The notes: generated from the sequence alone by a model not told the origin. A stretch of DNA of 64,000 nt from an uncultured Marvinbryantia sp. (GCA_947630735.1 CANRIR010000003.1:1-64000); one strand, 5' to 3'; shown: positions 48,802 to 58,596, counted from the stretch's first letter. Numbers and translations: made by a program.

Positions 48802-49875
48802 CTACTTCCGCCATCTGCTGACCGACAGCGCCAGCCCCATCTCCGCGAGCAGAAAGAGCACGGAGGTGCCGCCGTAGCTGATGAAGGGCAGCGTGATGCC
48901 CGTATTCGGGATGGTGTTCGTGACCACGGCAATATTCAAAATGACCTGTATGGCAATATGGCCCATGATCCCGCAGCAGATCAGCGCCCCGAACACATCC
49001 GGGGCATGGGTGGCGATGACCATAAACCTCCACAGCATCAGCAAAAAGATCAGGATCAGGAGCAGGGCTCCAAAAAGTCCCAGCTCCTCGCAGATGATGG
49101 AAAAGATCATATCGTTCTGGGCCTCCGGCACGAATCCCAGCTTCTGCAGGCTCTCCCCCAGTCCCCTGCCGAACAGTCCGCCCGAGCCGATGGCGTACAG
49201 CCCCTGTATGGTCTGGAAGCCCTTCTCATAGGCCTCCGGGTTGCGCCAGATGGCCAGGCGCTCCAGCCGGTACTGCTCCATGCTCAGAAAAATGCCGATG
49301 AAGCCGATCCCCGTCAGTCCCAGCCAGACAAACTGCAGATATTTCGGATTGGAGACAAAGGCCAGGATCACCGCAATGCCCAGGATGATGATGGCCGTGC
49401 TCAGATTGTTGGTGCCCACCAGGCCCACGATGGGGAGCACCAGGCACACCACCAGAAGGAGCGTCCGGATGCTTCCCGGTTTTTTCCGGTACCTGCTGAT
49501 GATGCACGCCAAAAACAGAATGACCGCCGGCTTGGCGAACTCCGACGGCTGGAAAGAGAGCGGGCCGATGGACAGCCAGCGCCTGGATCCGTTGTAGGAG
49601 TCCCCCACCAGGAGCACGGCCCCGGAGAGCGCCATGGACAAAAGATAGCCCCATCCGGCAAACCGCGCGAACAGATGATAGTCTATCCGCGACACCACAG
49701 CCATGGCGATCAGCCCAAGGGCGGTGGCGAACAGCTGCTTTTTAAAATAGTAGCCCGGATCCAGAAAGCGTACCCTGCCGTTGTATGCGCTTGTACTGTA
49801 CAGTGTGACCAGGCCGAATACGACCAGCGCCAGCACGATCATCTGCAGTGTGTAGTCCGCATGTTTCCGGGCCAA
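48802..49875 (-). CDS. ftsW: FtsW/RodA/SpoVE family peptidoglycan glycosyltransferase
   Basis: GSRRWLSIGPLSFQPSEFAKPAVILFLA; GSGGLFGRGLGESLQKLGFVPEAQNDMIFSIICEELGLFG; NTIPNTGITLPFISYGGTS. Confidence 0.96.
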   Translation of the reverse strand: MARKHADYTLQMIVLALVVFGLVTLYSTSAYNGRVRFLDPGYYFKKQLFATALGLIAMAVVSRIDYHLFARFAGWGYLLSMALSGAVLLVGDSYNGSRRWLSIGPLSFQPSEFAKPAVILFLACIISRYRKKPGSIRTLLLVVCLVLPIVGLVGTNNLSTAIIILGIAVILAFVSNPKYLQFVWLGLTGIGFIGIFLSMEQYRLERLAIWRNPEAYEKGFQTIQGLYAIGSGGLFGRGLGESLQKLGFVPEAQNDMIFSIICEELGLFGALLLILIFLLMLWRFMVIATHAPDVFGALICCGIMGHIAIQVILNIAVVTNTIPNTGITLPFISYGGTSVLFLLAEMGLALSVSRWRK

Positions 49876-49881
49876 CAGCCA

Positions 49882-51255
49882 TCACTCCCGCTTTGGGTTT
49901 TTCAATCCTCTCACCAGCTCTTTGAAGATCTTTCCACGCACCTCATAGTTGGGGAACATGCCCCAGCTGGCGCAGGCCGGTGAGAGCAGCACAGCGTCCC
50001 CGCTCCTGGCATTTTCATGGCAGAAGCGGAACGCCTCCTCAAACGTATCTTTTAACACAACATCGTGAAAGCCGCACTCCCGCGCCGCCTTTGCGATCTT
50101 CTCCCTGGTCTGGCCGATCAGGACCAGATAGCGCACCTTTCCGTCAAAAGAGCGGATCCACTCCTCATAAGAGGAATTTTTGTCATAGCCGCCGCCGATC
50201 AGCAAAGTGGGGCGGTCCATCGCCTGGATCCCCTTGATGGCGGCGTCCGGATTGGTTCCCTTGGAGTCGTTGTAGTAAGCCACCCCATCGATCTCCTCCA
50301 CAAACTCAATGCGGTGTTCCACCGCCGTGAAGCGCTGCAGCACATAGCGGATATCCTCCACAGCCACCCCATAGGCCAGCGCCATGGCCGCCGCGGCCAT
50401 CACATTCTCATGGTTGTGGCGCCCCGGGAGCTTCAGCTCCTTCGTGCTGCACACGGGCACACAGCCCGTTTCGTCCCGGTACTCGATCACCTCGCCGTTC
50501 AGGCTGATCCCTCTCTCTAATCTACGCAGGCTGCTGAAAAATATGACACGGCAGGAAAGGCTCTCCCCGAATCGGCGCAGCACCTCGTCCTCATAATTCA
50601 GGACGCAGGTATCTTCCGCCGTCTGGTTCTCCGCGATCCGCTCCTTGACCCGTATGTATTCCTCCATCGTGTGGTGCCGGTTCAGGTGATCCGGCGTGAT
50701 GTTCAGGATCGCGCTGACCCTCGGATGAAATGTGTCGATGGTCTCCAGCTGGAAGCTGCTGATCTCCGCGACGGTCACGGAAGAATCCGTGGTCTTCGCG
50801 GCCGTCTCCGTATAGGGGATCCCGATATTTCCCACCACGAACACGGAGGGATTTACATGCTCCATGATCGCCCCCAGAAGACTGGTGGTCGTGGTCTTGC
50901 CGTTCGTGCCGGTAACGGCCAGCACATCTCCCCTGCTGTTTTGACAGGCCAGCTCCACTTCTCCCCAGATGGGGATCCCCATGGCACGCATGCGCTCCAC
51001 GACCGGCAGATCCACAGGCACGCCGGGGCTCAGCACGGCCAGGGACAGTTCTTCCAGGATCTTTTCCGGGATCTCCCCCAGATATACCTTTGCGCCGCCC
51101 TCTCCCAGTTTTTCCAGTATCTCGCTTTCCTTTAACTCACGGTTCCCGTCAAACAGCACCGGGCGCGCTCCCATGCTGATCAGCAGCCGCGCCGCCGCGA
51201 TCCCGCTGATGCCTGTACCAAAAACAAGCACTTTTTTTTCTCTCAGATCTGTCAT
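49882..51255 (-). CDS. murD: UDP-N-acetylmuramoyl-L-alanine--D-glutamate ligase
   Basis: VLFGTGISGIAAARLLISMGARPVLFDG; AVTGTNGKTTTTSLLGAIM; YYNDSKGTNPDAAIKGIQAM. Confidence 0.98.
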   Translation of the reverse strand: MTDLREKKVLVFGTGISGIAAARLLISMGARPVLFDGNRELKESEILEKLGEGGAKVYLGEIPEKILEELSLAVLSPGVPVDLPVVERMRAMGIPIWGEVELACQNSRGDVLAVTGTNGKTTTTSLLGAIMEHVNPSVFVVGNIGIPYTETAAKTTDSSVTVAEISSFQLETIDTFHPRVSAILNITPDHLNRHHTMEEYIRVKERIAENQTAEDTCVLNYEDEVLRRFGESLSCRVIFFSSLRRLERGISLNGEVIEYRDETGCVPVCSTKELKLPGRHNHENVMAAAAMALAYGVAVEDIRYVLQRFTAVEHRIEFVEEIDGVAYYNDSKGTNPDAAIKGIQAMDRPTLLIGGGYDKNSSYEEWIRSFDGKVRYLVLIGQTREKIAKAARECGFHDVVLKDTFEEAFRFCHENARSGDAVLLSPACASWGMFPNYEVRGKIFKELVRGLKNPKRE

Positions 51256-51279
51256 CTATCCTCTCTCCCGTCTTCCGTT

Positions 51280-52239
51280 TTACAGTCCGCTCAGGCACAC
51301 CAGGCAGAGCAGGGCGGTGACCACCGTGAACAGCGCCACCACCTGGGTCTCCGACCAGCCGCTCAGCTCAAAATGGTGATGGATGGGCGCCATCTTGAAG
51401 AACCTCTTGCCGCCCGTCTTTCGAAAATACGTGACCTGTATGATCACGGAGAGCACCTCCACCATGTAGACCAGCCCGAACACCGGGATCAGGATGGGGA
51501 TCTGGAGCATGTAGGCCGTCCCGGCCACAAAGCCGCCTAAGGCCAGAGAGCCCGTGTCCCCCATGAACACCTTGGCGGGGTGCGCGTTGAACATCAGAAA
51601 TCCCAGAAGCGCCCCGGTCACGGCCGCCGTGATGGGCTCCACACCCGCGCCCATCCCGATGGAGACCACCGTAAAGAACACGGCCACCATAGTGGTCACC
51701 CCGGTGGCAAGGCCGTCCAGGCCATCCGTGAAATTGACGCCGTTTACCGTGCCCAGCACCACCAGATACACAAAGGGCACCGTTATCCAGACACACTCAA
51801 AATACATGCCGCCCGTGAACGGGAGCATGACGCGCAGGCAGTCCGGATCCGCCACCAGGATGTAGATCACAAATATGGTGGTGAGCACAAACTGCAGGAT
51901 GAATTTCTGCTTCGGCATCAGGCCGTCGGAGCGCTTCAGGACCACTTTCAGATAGTCGTCCAGAAAACCGATGATGCCAAATCCCAGGGTCAGGAACAGC
52001 ACCGGGATGATGCGCGGGTACCTGCCCGCAAACATCAGGGACGTGACCAGGATGCTGATCAAAATGATCAGCCCGCCCATGGTCGGCGTTCCGTTTTTCT
52101 TTAAGTGGGCCTTTACCCCGTCCTCGCGCTCCGTATTTCCCACCTTCAGCTTTCGCAGGAACGGTATTACCAGCGGACTTAATATCACGCTGATGCCAAA
52201 AGCGATCAGCAGTGACAGAACCACTTCCAAGCTTATCAT
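51280..52239 (-). CDS. mraY: Phospho-N-acetylmuramoyl-pentapeptide-transferase
   Basis: KKNGTPTMGGLIILISI; GFLDDYLKVVLKRSDGL; NGVNFTDGLDGLA; FFKMAPIHHHFELSGWSETQVV. Confidence 0.98.
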   Translation of the reverse strand: MISLEVVLSLLIAFGISVILSPLVIPFLRKLKVGNTEREDGVKAHLKKNGTPTMGGLIILISILVTSLMFAGRYPRIIPVLFLTLGFGIIGFLDDYLKVVLKRSDGLMPKQKFILQFVLTTIFVIYILVADPDCLRVMLPFTGGMYFECVWITVPFVYLVVLGTVNGVNFTDGLDGLATGVTTMVAVFFTVVSIGMGAGVEPITAAVTGALLGFLMFNAHPAKVFMGDTGSLALGGFVAGTAYMLQIPILIPVFGLVYMVEVLSVIIQVTYFRKTGGKRFFKMAPIHHHFELSGWSETQVVALFTVVTALLCLVCLSGL

Positions 52240-52302
52240 GTTCGTTATCCTCCTAAAAGACTACATATAGTGTATTATAAGTCCTTTTTCCCTATTAGGC
52301 AA

Positions 52303-54027
52303 CTACTTATTATCCCGCTCGATCCCCAGATAAGGCAGGATATTCGCAAAGATCTCCTGCACCACCGGGGCCGCGATGGTGCCCCCGTAATACACGCCCT
52401 GGGGATCGTGGATCACACACAGGGCCAGCACCTGCGGATCGTCCGCCGGGGCGAAGCCGATGAACGAAGAGATGTACTTATTTGCGCTTCTGGGGAGCGT
52501 CTCCGACGTGGCGGTCTTGCCCCCGATGTGAAAGCCCTCGATGTACGCGTTTTTCCCGCTCCCGCCGTCCACCACCTTCTCCAGGATCGCGCGCACGGTT
52601 TTGGAAGTCTTTTCAGACAGGATCTGTTCTCCCGCCGGGTACTCCAGCACGGAGAGCAGCGCCCCGTCCGCGTCCCGCACCTCCACGCCGAAGTGGGGCG
52701 TGATGCGCCGTCCCCCGTTGATCAGGGAGCTGACCGTCGCGGCCAGCTGGATGGGCGAGATCTGGAAGGACTGCCCGAAAGATACCGTGGCCAGCTCCAC
52801 CTGCCCCATATCCTCCATGCGGTGCATGATCGTGCCCGCCTCGCCCGGCAGATCGATCCCCGTCTTTGCGAGCAGGCCGAACTGCTGAAAGTAGTGATAA
52901 TAGCGCTCCACGCCAAGGCGCAGGCCCACCTCGATGAACACCGGGTTGCAGGAATTCATGGCGCCCTGCACAAAGTTTTCCGCCCCGTGTCCCGTCACCT
53001 TGTGGCAGCGGATCTTCCTATCCTCCACCATCTTGTAGCCGGGGCAGGAAAAAGTGTCGGAGGGGGAGACGACGCCCTCCTCCAGGCCGGCGGACATGGT
53101 GATGATCTTAAACGTGGAACCCGGCTCATAAGTGTCGTTGATACAGCCGTTGCGCCACATCCGGTTCCAGGCGTCCTGCCGCTCCTGGTCCGTGGCGGCG
53201 GACAGCTCCTCTGGCAGCGCAAACGGGTCGTTTAAGTCAAATTCCGGCACATCCGCCATGGCCAGGATCTCGCCGTTGGAAGGCCGCATGATGATCACCG
53301 AAACCCGGTCGGCGGCCTTTTTTTCCATCACCTTCGACGCCGCCTGCTCGGCAAATTTCTGAATGTTGGAATCCAGGCTGATGTACAGATCGTTCCCGGG
53401 TATGGGCTCCAGCCGGCTCTCCCCCGCGTCCGGGAGCTCCACGCCCCTGGCGTCCGTCAGAGTCAGGATCTTTCCGCTGCTCCCCTTCAGGATATCCTCG
53501 TACTCCACCTCCAGGCCGACGATGCCCTGGTTGTCCCCGCCCGTAAAGCCCAGCACCTTGGACGCGAGGCTGCCGAAGGGGTACCAGCGCCGGAAGTCCT
53601 CATCCACCTTCACCCCGGCCAGGTTGAGCTTTCGGATCTCGTCCCCCGTCTCCTTGGGCACATTGGTCTTGATGCGCTCGATGGAGCTTCGCTTCTCCAC
53701 CCTTTTGCGCACATCCTCCTCGGCAAGTCCCAGCTTCTCCGTCAGCGCGCGGATCACGCCCTCCGGATCCTCGATCTGGCTGTGGATGACGGATATGGTG
53801 CAGACCGCGCGGTTGGCGGCCAGCACATTTCCCGCCGCGTCGATGATCCTGCCCCGCGCGGCCTTGATATCCCGCTCGCGCTCGTGCAGATCCTGGGCTT
53901 TTTTGGCGTAATATTCCGACTCAAACAGCATCAGGTCCACGAGCCGCACCGACAGCAGAACGAGCGCCAGAGCGCACACAAAAAAGACGGTTACCACTTT
54001 TTTCCTGTGAAATGTCTTCAGCCTCAA
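52303..54027 (-). CDS. Class B PBP / SpoVD-type transpeptidase (TTG start)
   Basis: NDTYEPGSTFKIITMSAGLEEG; TGIDLPGEAGTIMHRMEDMGQVELATVSFGQSFQISPIQLAATVSSLINGG; GGKTATSE. Confidence 0.93.
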   Translation of the reverse strand: MRLKTFHRKKVVTVFFVCALALVLLSVRLVDLMLFESEYYAKKAQDLHERERDIKAARGRIIDAAGNVLAANRAVCTISVIHSQIEDPEGVIRALTEKLGLAEEDVRKRVEKRSSIERIKTNVPKETGDEIRKLNLAGVKVDEDFRRWYPFGSLASKVLGFTGGDNQGIVGLEVEYEDILKGSSGKILTLTDARGVELPDAGESRLEPIPGNDLYISLDSNIQKFAEQAASKVMEKKAADRVSVIIMRPSNGEILAMADVPEFDLNDPFALPEELSAATDQERQDAWNRMWRNGCINDTYEPGSTFKIITMSAGLEEGVVSPSDTFSCPGYKMVEDRKIRCHKVTGHGAENFVQGAMNSCNPVFIEVGLRLGVERYYHYFQQFGLLAKTGIDLPGEAGTIMHRMEDMGQVELATVSFGQSFQISPIQLAATVSSLINGGRRITPHFGVEVRDADGALLSVLEYPAGEQILSEKTSKTVRAILEKVVDGGSGKNAYIEGFHIGGKTATSETLPRSANKYISSFIGFAPADDPQVLALCVIHDPQGVYYGGTIAAPVVQEIFANILPYLGIERDNK

Positions 54028-54036
54028 ATAAAAAAT

Positions 54037-54081
54037 CTCCGCAGAAAGTATTCAATGTAATCTATGAATCTCTCTGCGGAG
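54037..54081 (-). terminator. Hairpin plus T-run between two PBP genes, overlapping the downstream Shine-Dalgarno (candidate attenuator)
   Basis: ctccgcaga (54037-54045) / tctgcggag (54073-54081); minus-strand 3' side ATTTTTTATTTG. Confidence 0.6.
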
Positions 54082-54095
54082 TTATGCGGCTCCTG

Positions 54096-56243
54096 TCACT
54101 CGTATATCAGCTCGTCGTAAGCGGCGTTATCCAGCCAGTTCTCATCCACGCCCACATCCGCCTGCTGCTGCGGCGGTTCCACGGTCCCGTACAGGTTTCC
54201 CGGGGAGGAGGCGTCCGTCTCCGTCACCGGGACCGCCACCACCTCCGTGAGCGGCTGCCAGGTAACCTCGTCGTACATCAGCTGTCCCCACTCGTCGTAC
54301 ACATACTGCACCTGCAGCTCCGTCTCCGGCTCTGTCTCCACCTGCATGCCCAGGCTGTTCTTCTCCTCCTCCGTGATGTCCCCGGAAGGATAGATGCCCA
54401 GATAGGGCAGGATCTCCCGCAGGATATTGGTCACCAGGTTCTTGGTGTAGGAACCGTCCTCCTGGTTGTCGATATTCGGCTCATCGATCACGGCGTAGAC
54501 CACCACCTGCGGATCGTCGATGGGCACCGCCGCGATGTAGGAGATGATGTATTTGTTGGATCCGCGCGGGAGCTTCTCGGCGGTTCCCGTCTTGCCGCCC
54601 ACGCGGTAGCCCGCGATCTTTGCGTCCGCGGCGGTTCCGCTCTGCACGACCTGCTCCAGGAAATCCCGAAGCAGATAGGAATTCTTGGCGGAAACCGGCT
54701 GGGATAAAAGAAGCGGCTCCACGTTGCGCGCCACGCTCCCATCCGCGTCCAGGATCTGCTTCACTATGTGCGGCTTGTAATAGTAGCCCCCGTTCACCAC
54801 GGCGCAGAACGCGGAGAGCTCCTGGATCATAGTGGCGGTAAAGCCCTGGCCGAATGTGCAGGTGCACAGCTCTATGGTGTGCATGGTATTTTCATCGTAA
54901 AGGTTCCCCGAGTTCTCATCCGGGAGATCGATGCCGGTGCGCTTGCCGAAGCCAAAGATGCTCTGGTAGCGGCAGAAATCATCCACGCCCATGTCCAGGC
55001 CGATGGTCATCATGCCCGGGTTGCAGGAATTTTTGATCACATCGCCCAGCACCTCGCTCCCGTGGGTGCCGGTGCAGTTGATGGGATCCTCCGTGGCGAT
55101 GGGCTGCAGATAGCCGATACAGGTGACCGTAAAATCCTCGTTGATGCTGCCCGCATCCAGGGCGGAGGCCACCACGATAGGCTTGTAGGTGGACCCCAGC
55201 TCGAACGCCTCCGACACACAGAAATTGTACCACAGATTGTTCAGGGCCTGCGAGTGCTCCTCATCATTCATGGCCGCGACATCGCGCTCGCTGTACCAGC
55301 CCGTCAGATCCTGCGGATCGTTGAGGTTGAATACATGGTCCGTGGCCATCGCCAGGATCTCGCCGTTGTTCGGGTCCGCCACGATGACGCCCGTATTTCT
55401 GCTGGCATGCCCCTTCGTGTCTTCCCGGGGGCCGTTTTTGTTCTGTTCTTCCAGCTGGGCGATGTATTTCTCCACCACCTGCTGGATATTGATATCGATC
55501 GTGGAGACCACGCTGTTCCCGTCCTGAGGATCTACAATGTGCTCCTGCAGTTCGCTGTTCTGATCCAGATAGCCGTACTCCCGCCCGTTCACGCCGTTTA
55601 AGATATCGGAGTAATAGGCCTCAAGGCCAAAGATCCCGTCGTTCTGCTTGTTGGCAAAGCCAAGCACCGTACAGGCCAGACTGTTCATGGGATAAGAGCG
55701 GATATAGGTATCCTCGAACCATACCCCCTTCACGTTGTCCAGCTCCTCGAGCTGCTTCTCCGTGAGCTTCCGTTCCTCGGAAGTATCGGTGTAGGCCTCA
55801 AACGCCTGTTTCTCCTCGACGGGGACCTCGTACTTGATCACCTGGTACCGGCTGTCGGCCGTCTCCGGATTGAGAATGCGGTCGCGCACCGAGGATTCGT
55901 CTATGCCGAACACCTTCGACACGGCGCGGATGGTGGGCTCTATATAGTCCTCCAGGCTGTTGATCGCCTTGCAGTCCAGCACCACGTTGTACACCTTATC
56001 ACTCTTTGCCAGAAGGTTCCGGTTGCGGTCCAGGATCTCCCCCCTGCGATAGGGGATCGCGCGGCTGTCATAAGTCTGCTGCGAGAGCACCAGCTTTGCG
56101 TATTTATCGCCGCTCCTGGCGTTGATGTTCGCGATCAGTAAATTCAGGATCAGCAGCATAAATAAAACGAATGCAAATAAGATCGTCAGCCTTATTTGCA
56201 TTTTCTTCGTAAATTTCTGTACTTTTCTTTTTCGTGACGCCAT
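54096..56243 (-). CDS. ftsI: Class B penicillin-binding protein (FtsI/PBP2-like)
   Basis: FELGSTYKPIVVASALDAGSINEDF; GIDLPDENSGNLYDENTMHTIELCTCTFGQGFTATMIQELSAFCAVVNGG; GGKTGTAEKLPRGSNKYI. Confidence 0.93.
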   Translation of the reverse strand: MASRKRKVQKFTKKMQIRLTILFAFVLFMLLILNLLIANINARSGDKYAKLVLSQQTYDSRAIPYRRGEILDRNRNLLAKSDKVYNVVLDCKAINSLEDYIEPTIRAVSKVFGIDESSVRDRILNPETADSRYQVIKYEVPVEEKQAFEAYTDTSEERKLTEKQLEELDNVKGVWFEDTYIRSYPMNSLACTVLGFANKQNDGIFGLEAYYSDILNGVNGREYGYLDQNSELQEHIVDPQDGNSVVSTIDINIQQVVEKYIAQLEEQNKNGPREDTKGHASRNTGVIVADPNNGEILAMATDHVFNLNDPQDLTGWYSERDVAAMNDEEHSQALNNLWYNFCVSEAFELGSTYKPIVVASALDAGSINEDFTVTCIGYLQPIATEDPINCTGTHGSEVLGDVIKNSCNPGMMTIGLDMGVDDFCRYQSIFGFGKRTGIDLPDENSGNLYDENTMHTIELCTCTFGQGFTATMIQELSAFCAVVNGGYYYKPHIVKQILDADGSVARNVEPLLLSQPVSAKNSYLLRDFLEQVVQSGTAADAKIAGYRVGGKTGTAEKLPRGSNKYIISYIAAVPIDDPQVVVYAVIDEPNIDNQEDGSYTKNLVTNILREILPYLGIYPSGDITEEEKNSLGMQVETEPETELQVQYVYDEWGQLMYDEVTWQPLTEVVAVPVTETDASSPGNLYGTVEPPQQQADVGVDENWLDNAAYDELIYE

Positions 56244-56277
56244 CTGTATTCCTCATCTCCAGTTCCGGGAACCGCCT

Positions 56278-56781
56278 CTACCCTGGCGGTATCTCCGCGT
56301 ACTGTCTGATATAATCCCCGTCCTGACTGTTGTACGTGATGACCTGCCCCTGGTCGGCGTAGGTCATGCCCAGATCGTGGACGGCGATCTCCTTGATCCG
56401 CTCCATATTGACGGAGGACATGGCCTCCTCATAAGTGTTGTCATTGGCCGTACGCGCGGTGTTTAAAGTGCTTTCCAGGTTTGCGATCTGTTTGCGGTAG
56501 GTCGTCCCCATCGCCTGGAGCTGCAGATACTGCACGCACAAAAACACGGACGCTGCCGCCGCCGCTGTAAGAAACATAACATAAGCCAGCGTCATATGCA
56601 AGGCTTTTTCTCTGTTTCTCCGCGTCTCGCTGCTGAGTTCTCTTTTTGGCTGCTCTTTGACCGCGGGCACAGTTTCTATATGACGGACCACATTGCCGTC
56701 AATATAAGTCGTCCGATAAGGACGGCCGGCACTCTGACCGGACTGCGCCGTCATTCTGCCTGCGCCACGCACTGCAGCCAT
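56278..56781 (-). CDS. FtsL-like septum formation protein
   Basis: Single TM plus short coiled coil; position between rsmH and ftsI; HDLGMTYADQGQVITYNSQDGDYIRQY. Confidence 0.75.
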   Translation of the reverse strand: MAAVRGAGRMTAQSGQSAGRPYRTTYIDGNVVRHIETVPAVKEQPKRELSSETRRNREKALHMTLAYVMFLTAAAAASVFLCVQYLQLQAMGTTYRKQIANLESTLNTARTANDNTYEEAMSSVNMERIKEIAVHDLGMTYADQGQVITYNSQDGDYIRQYAEIPPG

Positions 56782-56800
56782 ATTGCTCTCCCCTTTCTAA

Positions 56801-57745
56801 CTATGGTATCTCCCGCTCGAATACTCTCAGCTTGGCGCTCTTCGCCCTGCTGTTTGCCCGAAGTTCTTCCTCCCCCGGAAGGATCGGTTTTCTGGTGATC
56901 ACTCTTCCCATCGGACGCTTCCCGCACACGCACACCGGAAATTCCTTCGGGCATGTGCAGGGGTCCTCATTTCTGCGGAAACTGTTCTTGACGATCCGGT
57001 CCTCCAGAGAGTGGAACGTGATGATGCAGATACGTCCCCGGTCGTTCAGCAGACCGATCATCTCATCCAGCGAATCCCGCAGAACCCCCAACTCATTATT
57101 TAACTCGATCCGGATTGCCTGGAAGGTCTTTTTAGCCGGGTGTCCTCCCACCGCTCGGACTTTCATCGGCACGGCCGCCTTTATCACCTGAACTAACTCC
57201 CCAGTCGTTTCCAGTGGTTTTTCCTGTCTTGCCCGTACAATGTGCCTGGCAATGTTCTTTGCGAACTTGTCCTCCCCGTAATCGCGGATGATCCGATAGA
57301 GATCTATCTCGCTGTATCCGTTCACAATATCTTTTGCCGTCCGCACCTGACGCTGGTCCATTCTCATATCGAGCGGAGCGTCTTCTTCCCGATAGGTAAA
57401 ACCGCGGTCTGCCGTGTCCAGTTGGTAGGAGGAAACACCAAGGTCCAAAAGAATTCCATCAGCTGTTGTCACTCCTATGCCAGCCAGTTTGTTTTTCATC
57501 TCACAGTAGTTGCTGCGGATGATCGTCACTTTATCTTTAAACTCCCCCAAACGCCCGGCCGCTGCCTCCACGGCCGCCGCATCCTGATCGATCCCGATCA
57601 GTCTTCCTTTGTCGGACAGTCTCTTACAGATCTCGTAGGAATGTCCCCCGCCGCCTAAAGTGCCGTCCACGTAAATGCCGTCCGGCCGGATCTGCAGGGC
57701 ATCTATGGTCTCCTGCAGGAGCACGGAATTGTGATGAAAAGTCAT
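56801..57745 (-). CDS. rsmH: 16S rRNA (cytosine1402-N4)-methyltransferase
   Basis: [72 protein letters not shown]. Confidence 0.99.
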   Translation of the reverse strand: MTFHHNSVLLQETIDALQIRPDGIYVDGTLGGGGHSYEICKRLSDKGRLIGIDQDAAAVEAAAGRLGEFKDKVTIIRSNYCEMKNKLAGIGVTTADGILLDLGVSSYQLDTADRGFTYREEDAPLDMRMDQRQVRTAKDIVNGYSEIDLYRIIRDYGEDKFAKNIARHIVRARQEKPLETTGELVQVIKAAVPMKVRAVGGHPAKKTFQAIRIELNNELGVLRDSLDEMIGLLNDRGRICIITFHSLEDRIVKNSFRRNEDPCTCPKEFPVCVCGKRPMGRVITRKPILPGEEELRANSRAKSAKLRVFEREIP

Positions 57746-57760
57746 ACAGTCCTCCCCCGG

Positions 57761-58189
57761 CTATAAAACACCCATCTCATCCAGCTGCTCCGCAATCTCG
57801 TCCATATTCTGGGCGGCGTTCTTCTCCACCCATTTGTCCTTGTTCCAGATCTCGATCCGGTTGAGCATCCCGCTCAGCACCACGTCCTTCTCCAGACAAG
57901 CAAACTCTCTTAGCGTAGCCGGCAAGAGAATTCTCCCCTGTTTGTCCAATTCGCACATGGTGGCGCCTGATACAAAGAATCGCGTAAATTCTCTGGCGTT
58001 CTTGTTTGTAAGCGGCAGCTTGCTCAGCTTCACCTCGAATTCCTTCCAGGATTCATTGGGAAATACATAGAGGCAGCCATCCAATCCCTTTGTCACCACG
58101 AATTCCTCCCCAAGTTCTTCGCGGAACTTTGCCGGGATGATCAGCCTGCCTTTGGTGTCTATCGCATGATTGAATTCACTCATCAGCAT
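57761..58189 (-). CDS. mraZ: Transcriptional regulator MraZ
   Basis: MLMSEFNHAIDTKGRLIIPAKFREELGEEFVVTKGLDGCLYVFP; RFFVSGATMCELDKQGRILLP. Confidence 0.97.
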   Translation of the reverse strand: MLMSEFNHAIDTKGRLIIPAKFREELGEEFVVTKGLDGCLYVFPNESWKEFEVKLSKLPLTNKNAREFTRFFVSGATMCELDKQGRILLPATLREFACLEKDVVLSGMLNRIEIWNKDKWVEKNAAQNMDEIAEQLDEMGVL

Positions 58190-58250
58190 TGGACACACCT
58201 GCTCCCCACTGCAAACCTCGGTGTCTGAATGGCTTTCGCTGGGAAACTCC

Positions 58251-58285
58251 CCCACTTTGCTCCACCATTCTCCACTTTCCTCCAC
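58251..58285 (-). promoter_or_regulatory. Four MraZ-box-like repeats at 10-bp period
   Basis: Minus strand GTGGAGGAAA GTGGAGAATG GTGGAGCAAA GTGGGGGAGT. Confidence 0.85.
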
Positions 58286-58295
58286 TTACAGGGTA

Positions 58296-58324
58296 ATCAT
58301 AACCCACTTTTTGGGAATTGACAA
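58296..58324 (-). promoter_or_regulatory. mraZ/dcw promoter
   Basis: Minus strand TTGTCA - 17 nt - TATGAT, directly upstream of the MraZ boxes. Confidence 0.8.
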
Positions 58325-58358
58325 GTGTTTTTTTTTATTTTTTGAGCGTATTTGCACA

Positions 58359-58387
58359 AAAAAAACGCCCGCAAAGCGGGCGTTTTC
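58359..58387 (-). terminator. Bidirectional intrinsic terminator
   Basis: aaaaacgcccgc-aaa-gcgggcgtttt with A/T tracts; downstream of lgt/Spo0E-like genes. Confidence 0.9.
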
Positions 58388-58446
58388 AGCACTTTTCTAT
58401 ATATTGTACCAAGCTGTGCATTTCGGCACAATATATGGTATGCTTA

Positions 58447-58596
58447 TCAACCGGCCAGATCGATGTACTCTTCCATCAACCTGTCCAGTTTCCTGCTCTG
58501 AAGGAGCGCTTCTTCCGCGGACCCGGAACCAAGCATCTCGTCCAGCAGCCTTCGTTCCTCTTCAATTCTTTTCTTCAGGCTTTCTGTCGTATTCAT
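58447..58596 (-). CDS. Spo0E-family aspartyl-phosphate phosphatase-like micro-protein (49 aa)
   Basis: MNTTESLKKRIEEERRLLDEMLGSGSAEEALLQSRKLDRLMEEYIDLAG; S-R-K-L-D-x-L-x-x-x-Y signature; ATGA overlap with lgt stop. Confidence 0.75.
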   Translation of the reverse strand: MNTTESLKKRIEEERRLLDEMLGSGSAEEALLQSRKLDRLMEEYIDLAG

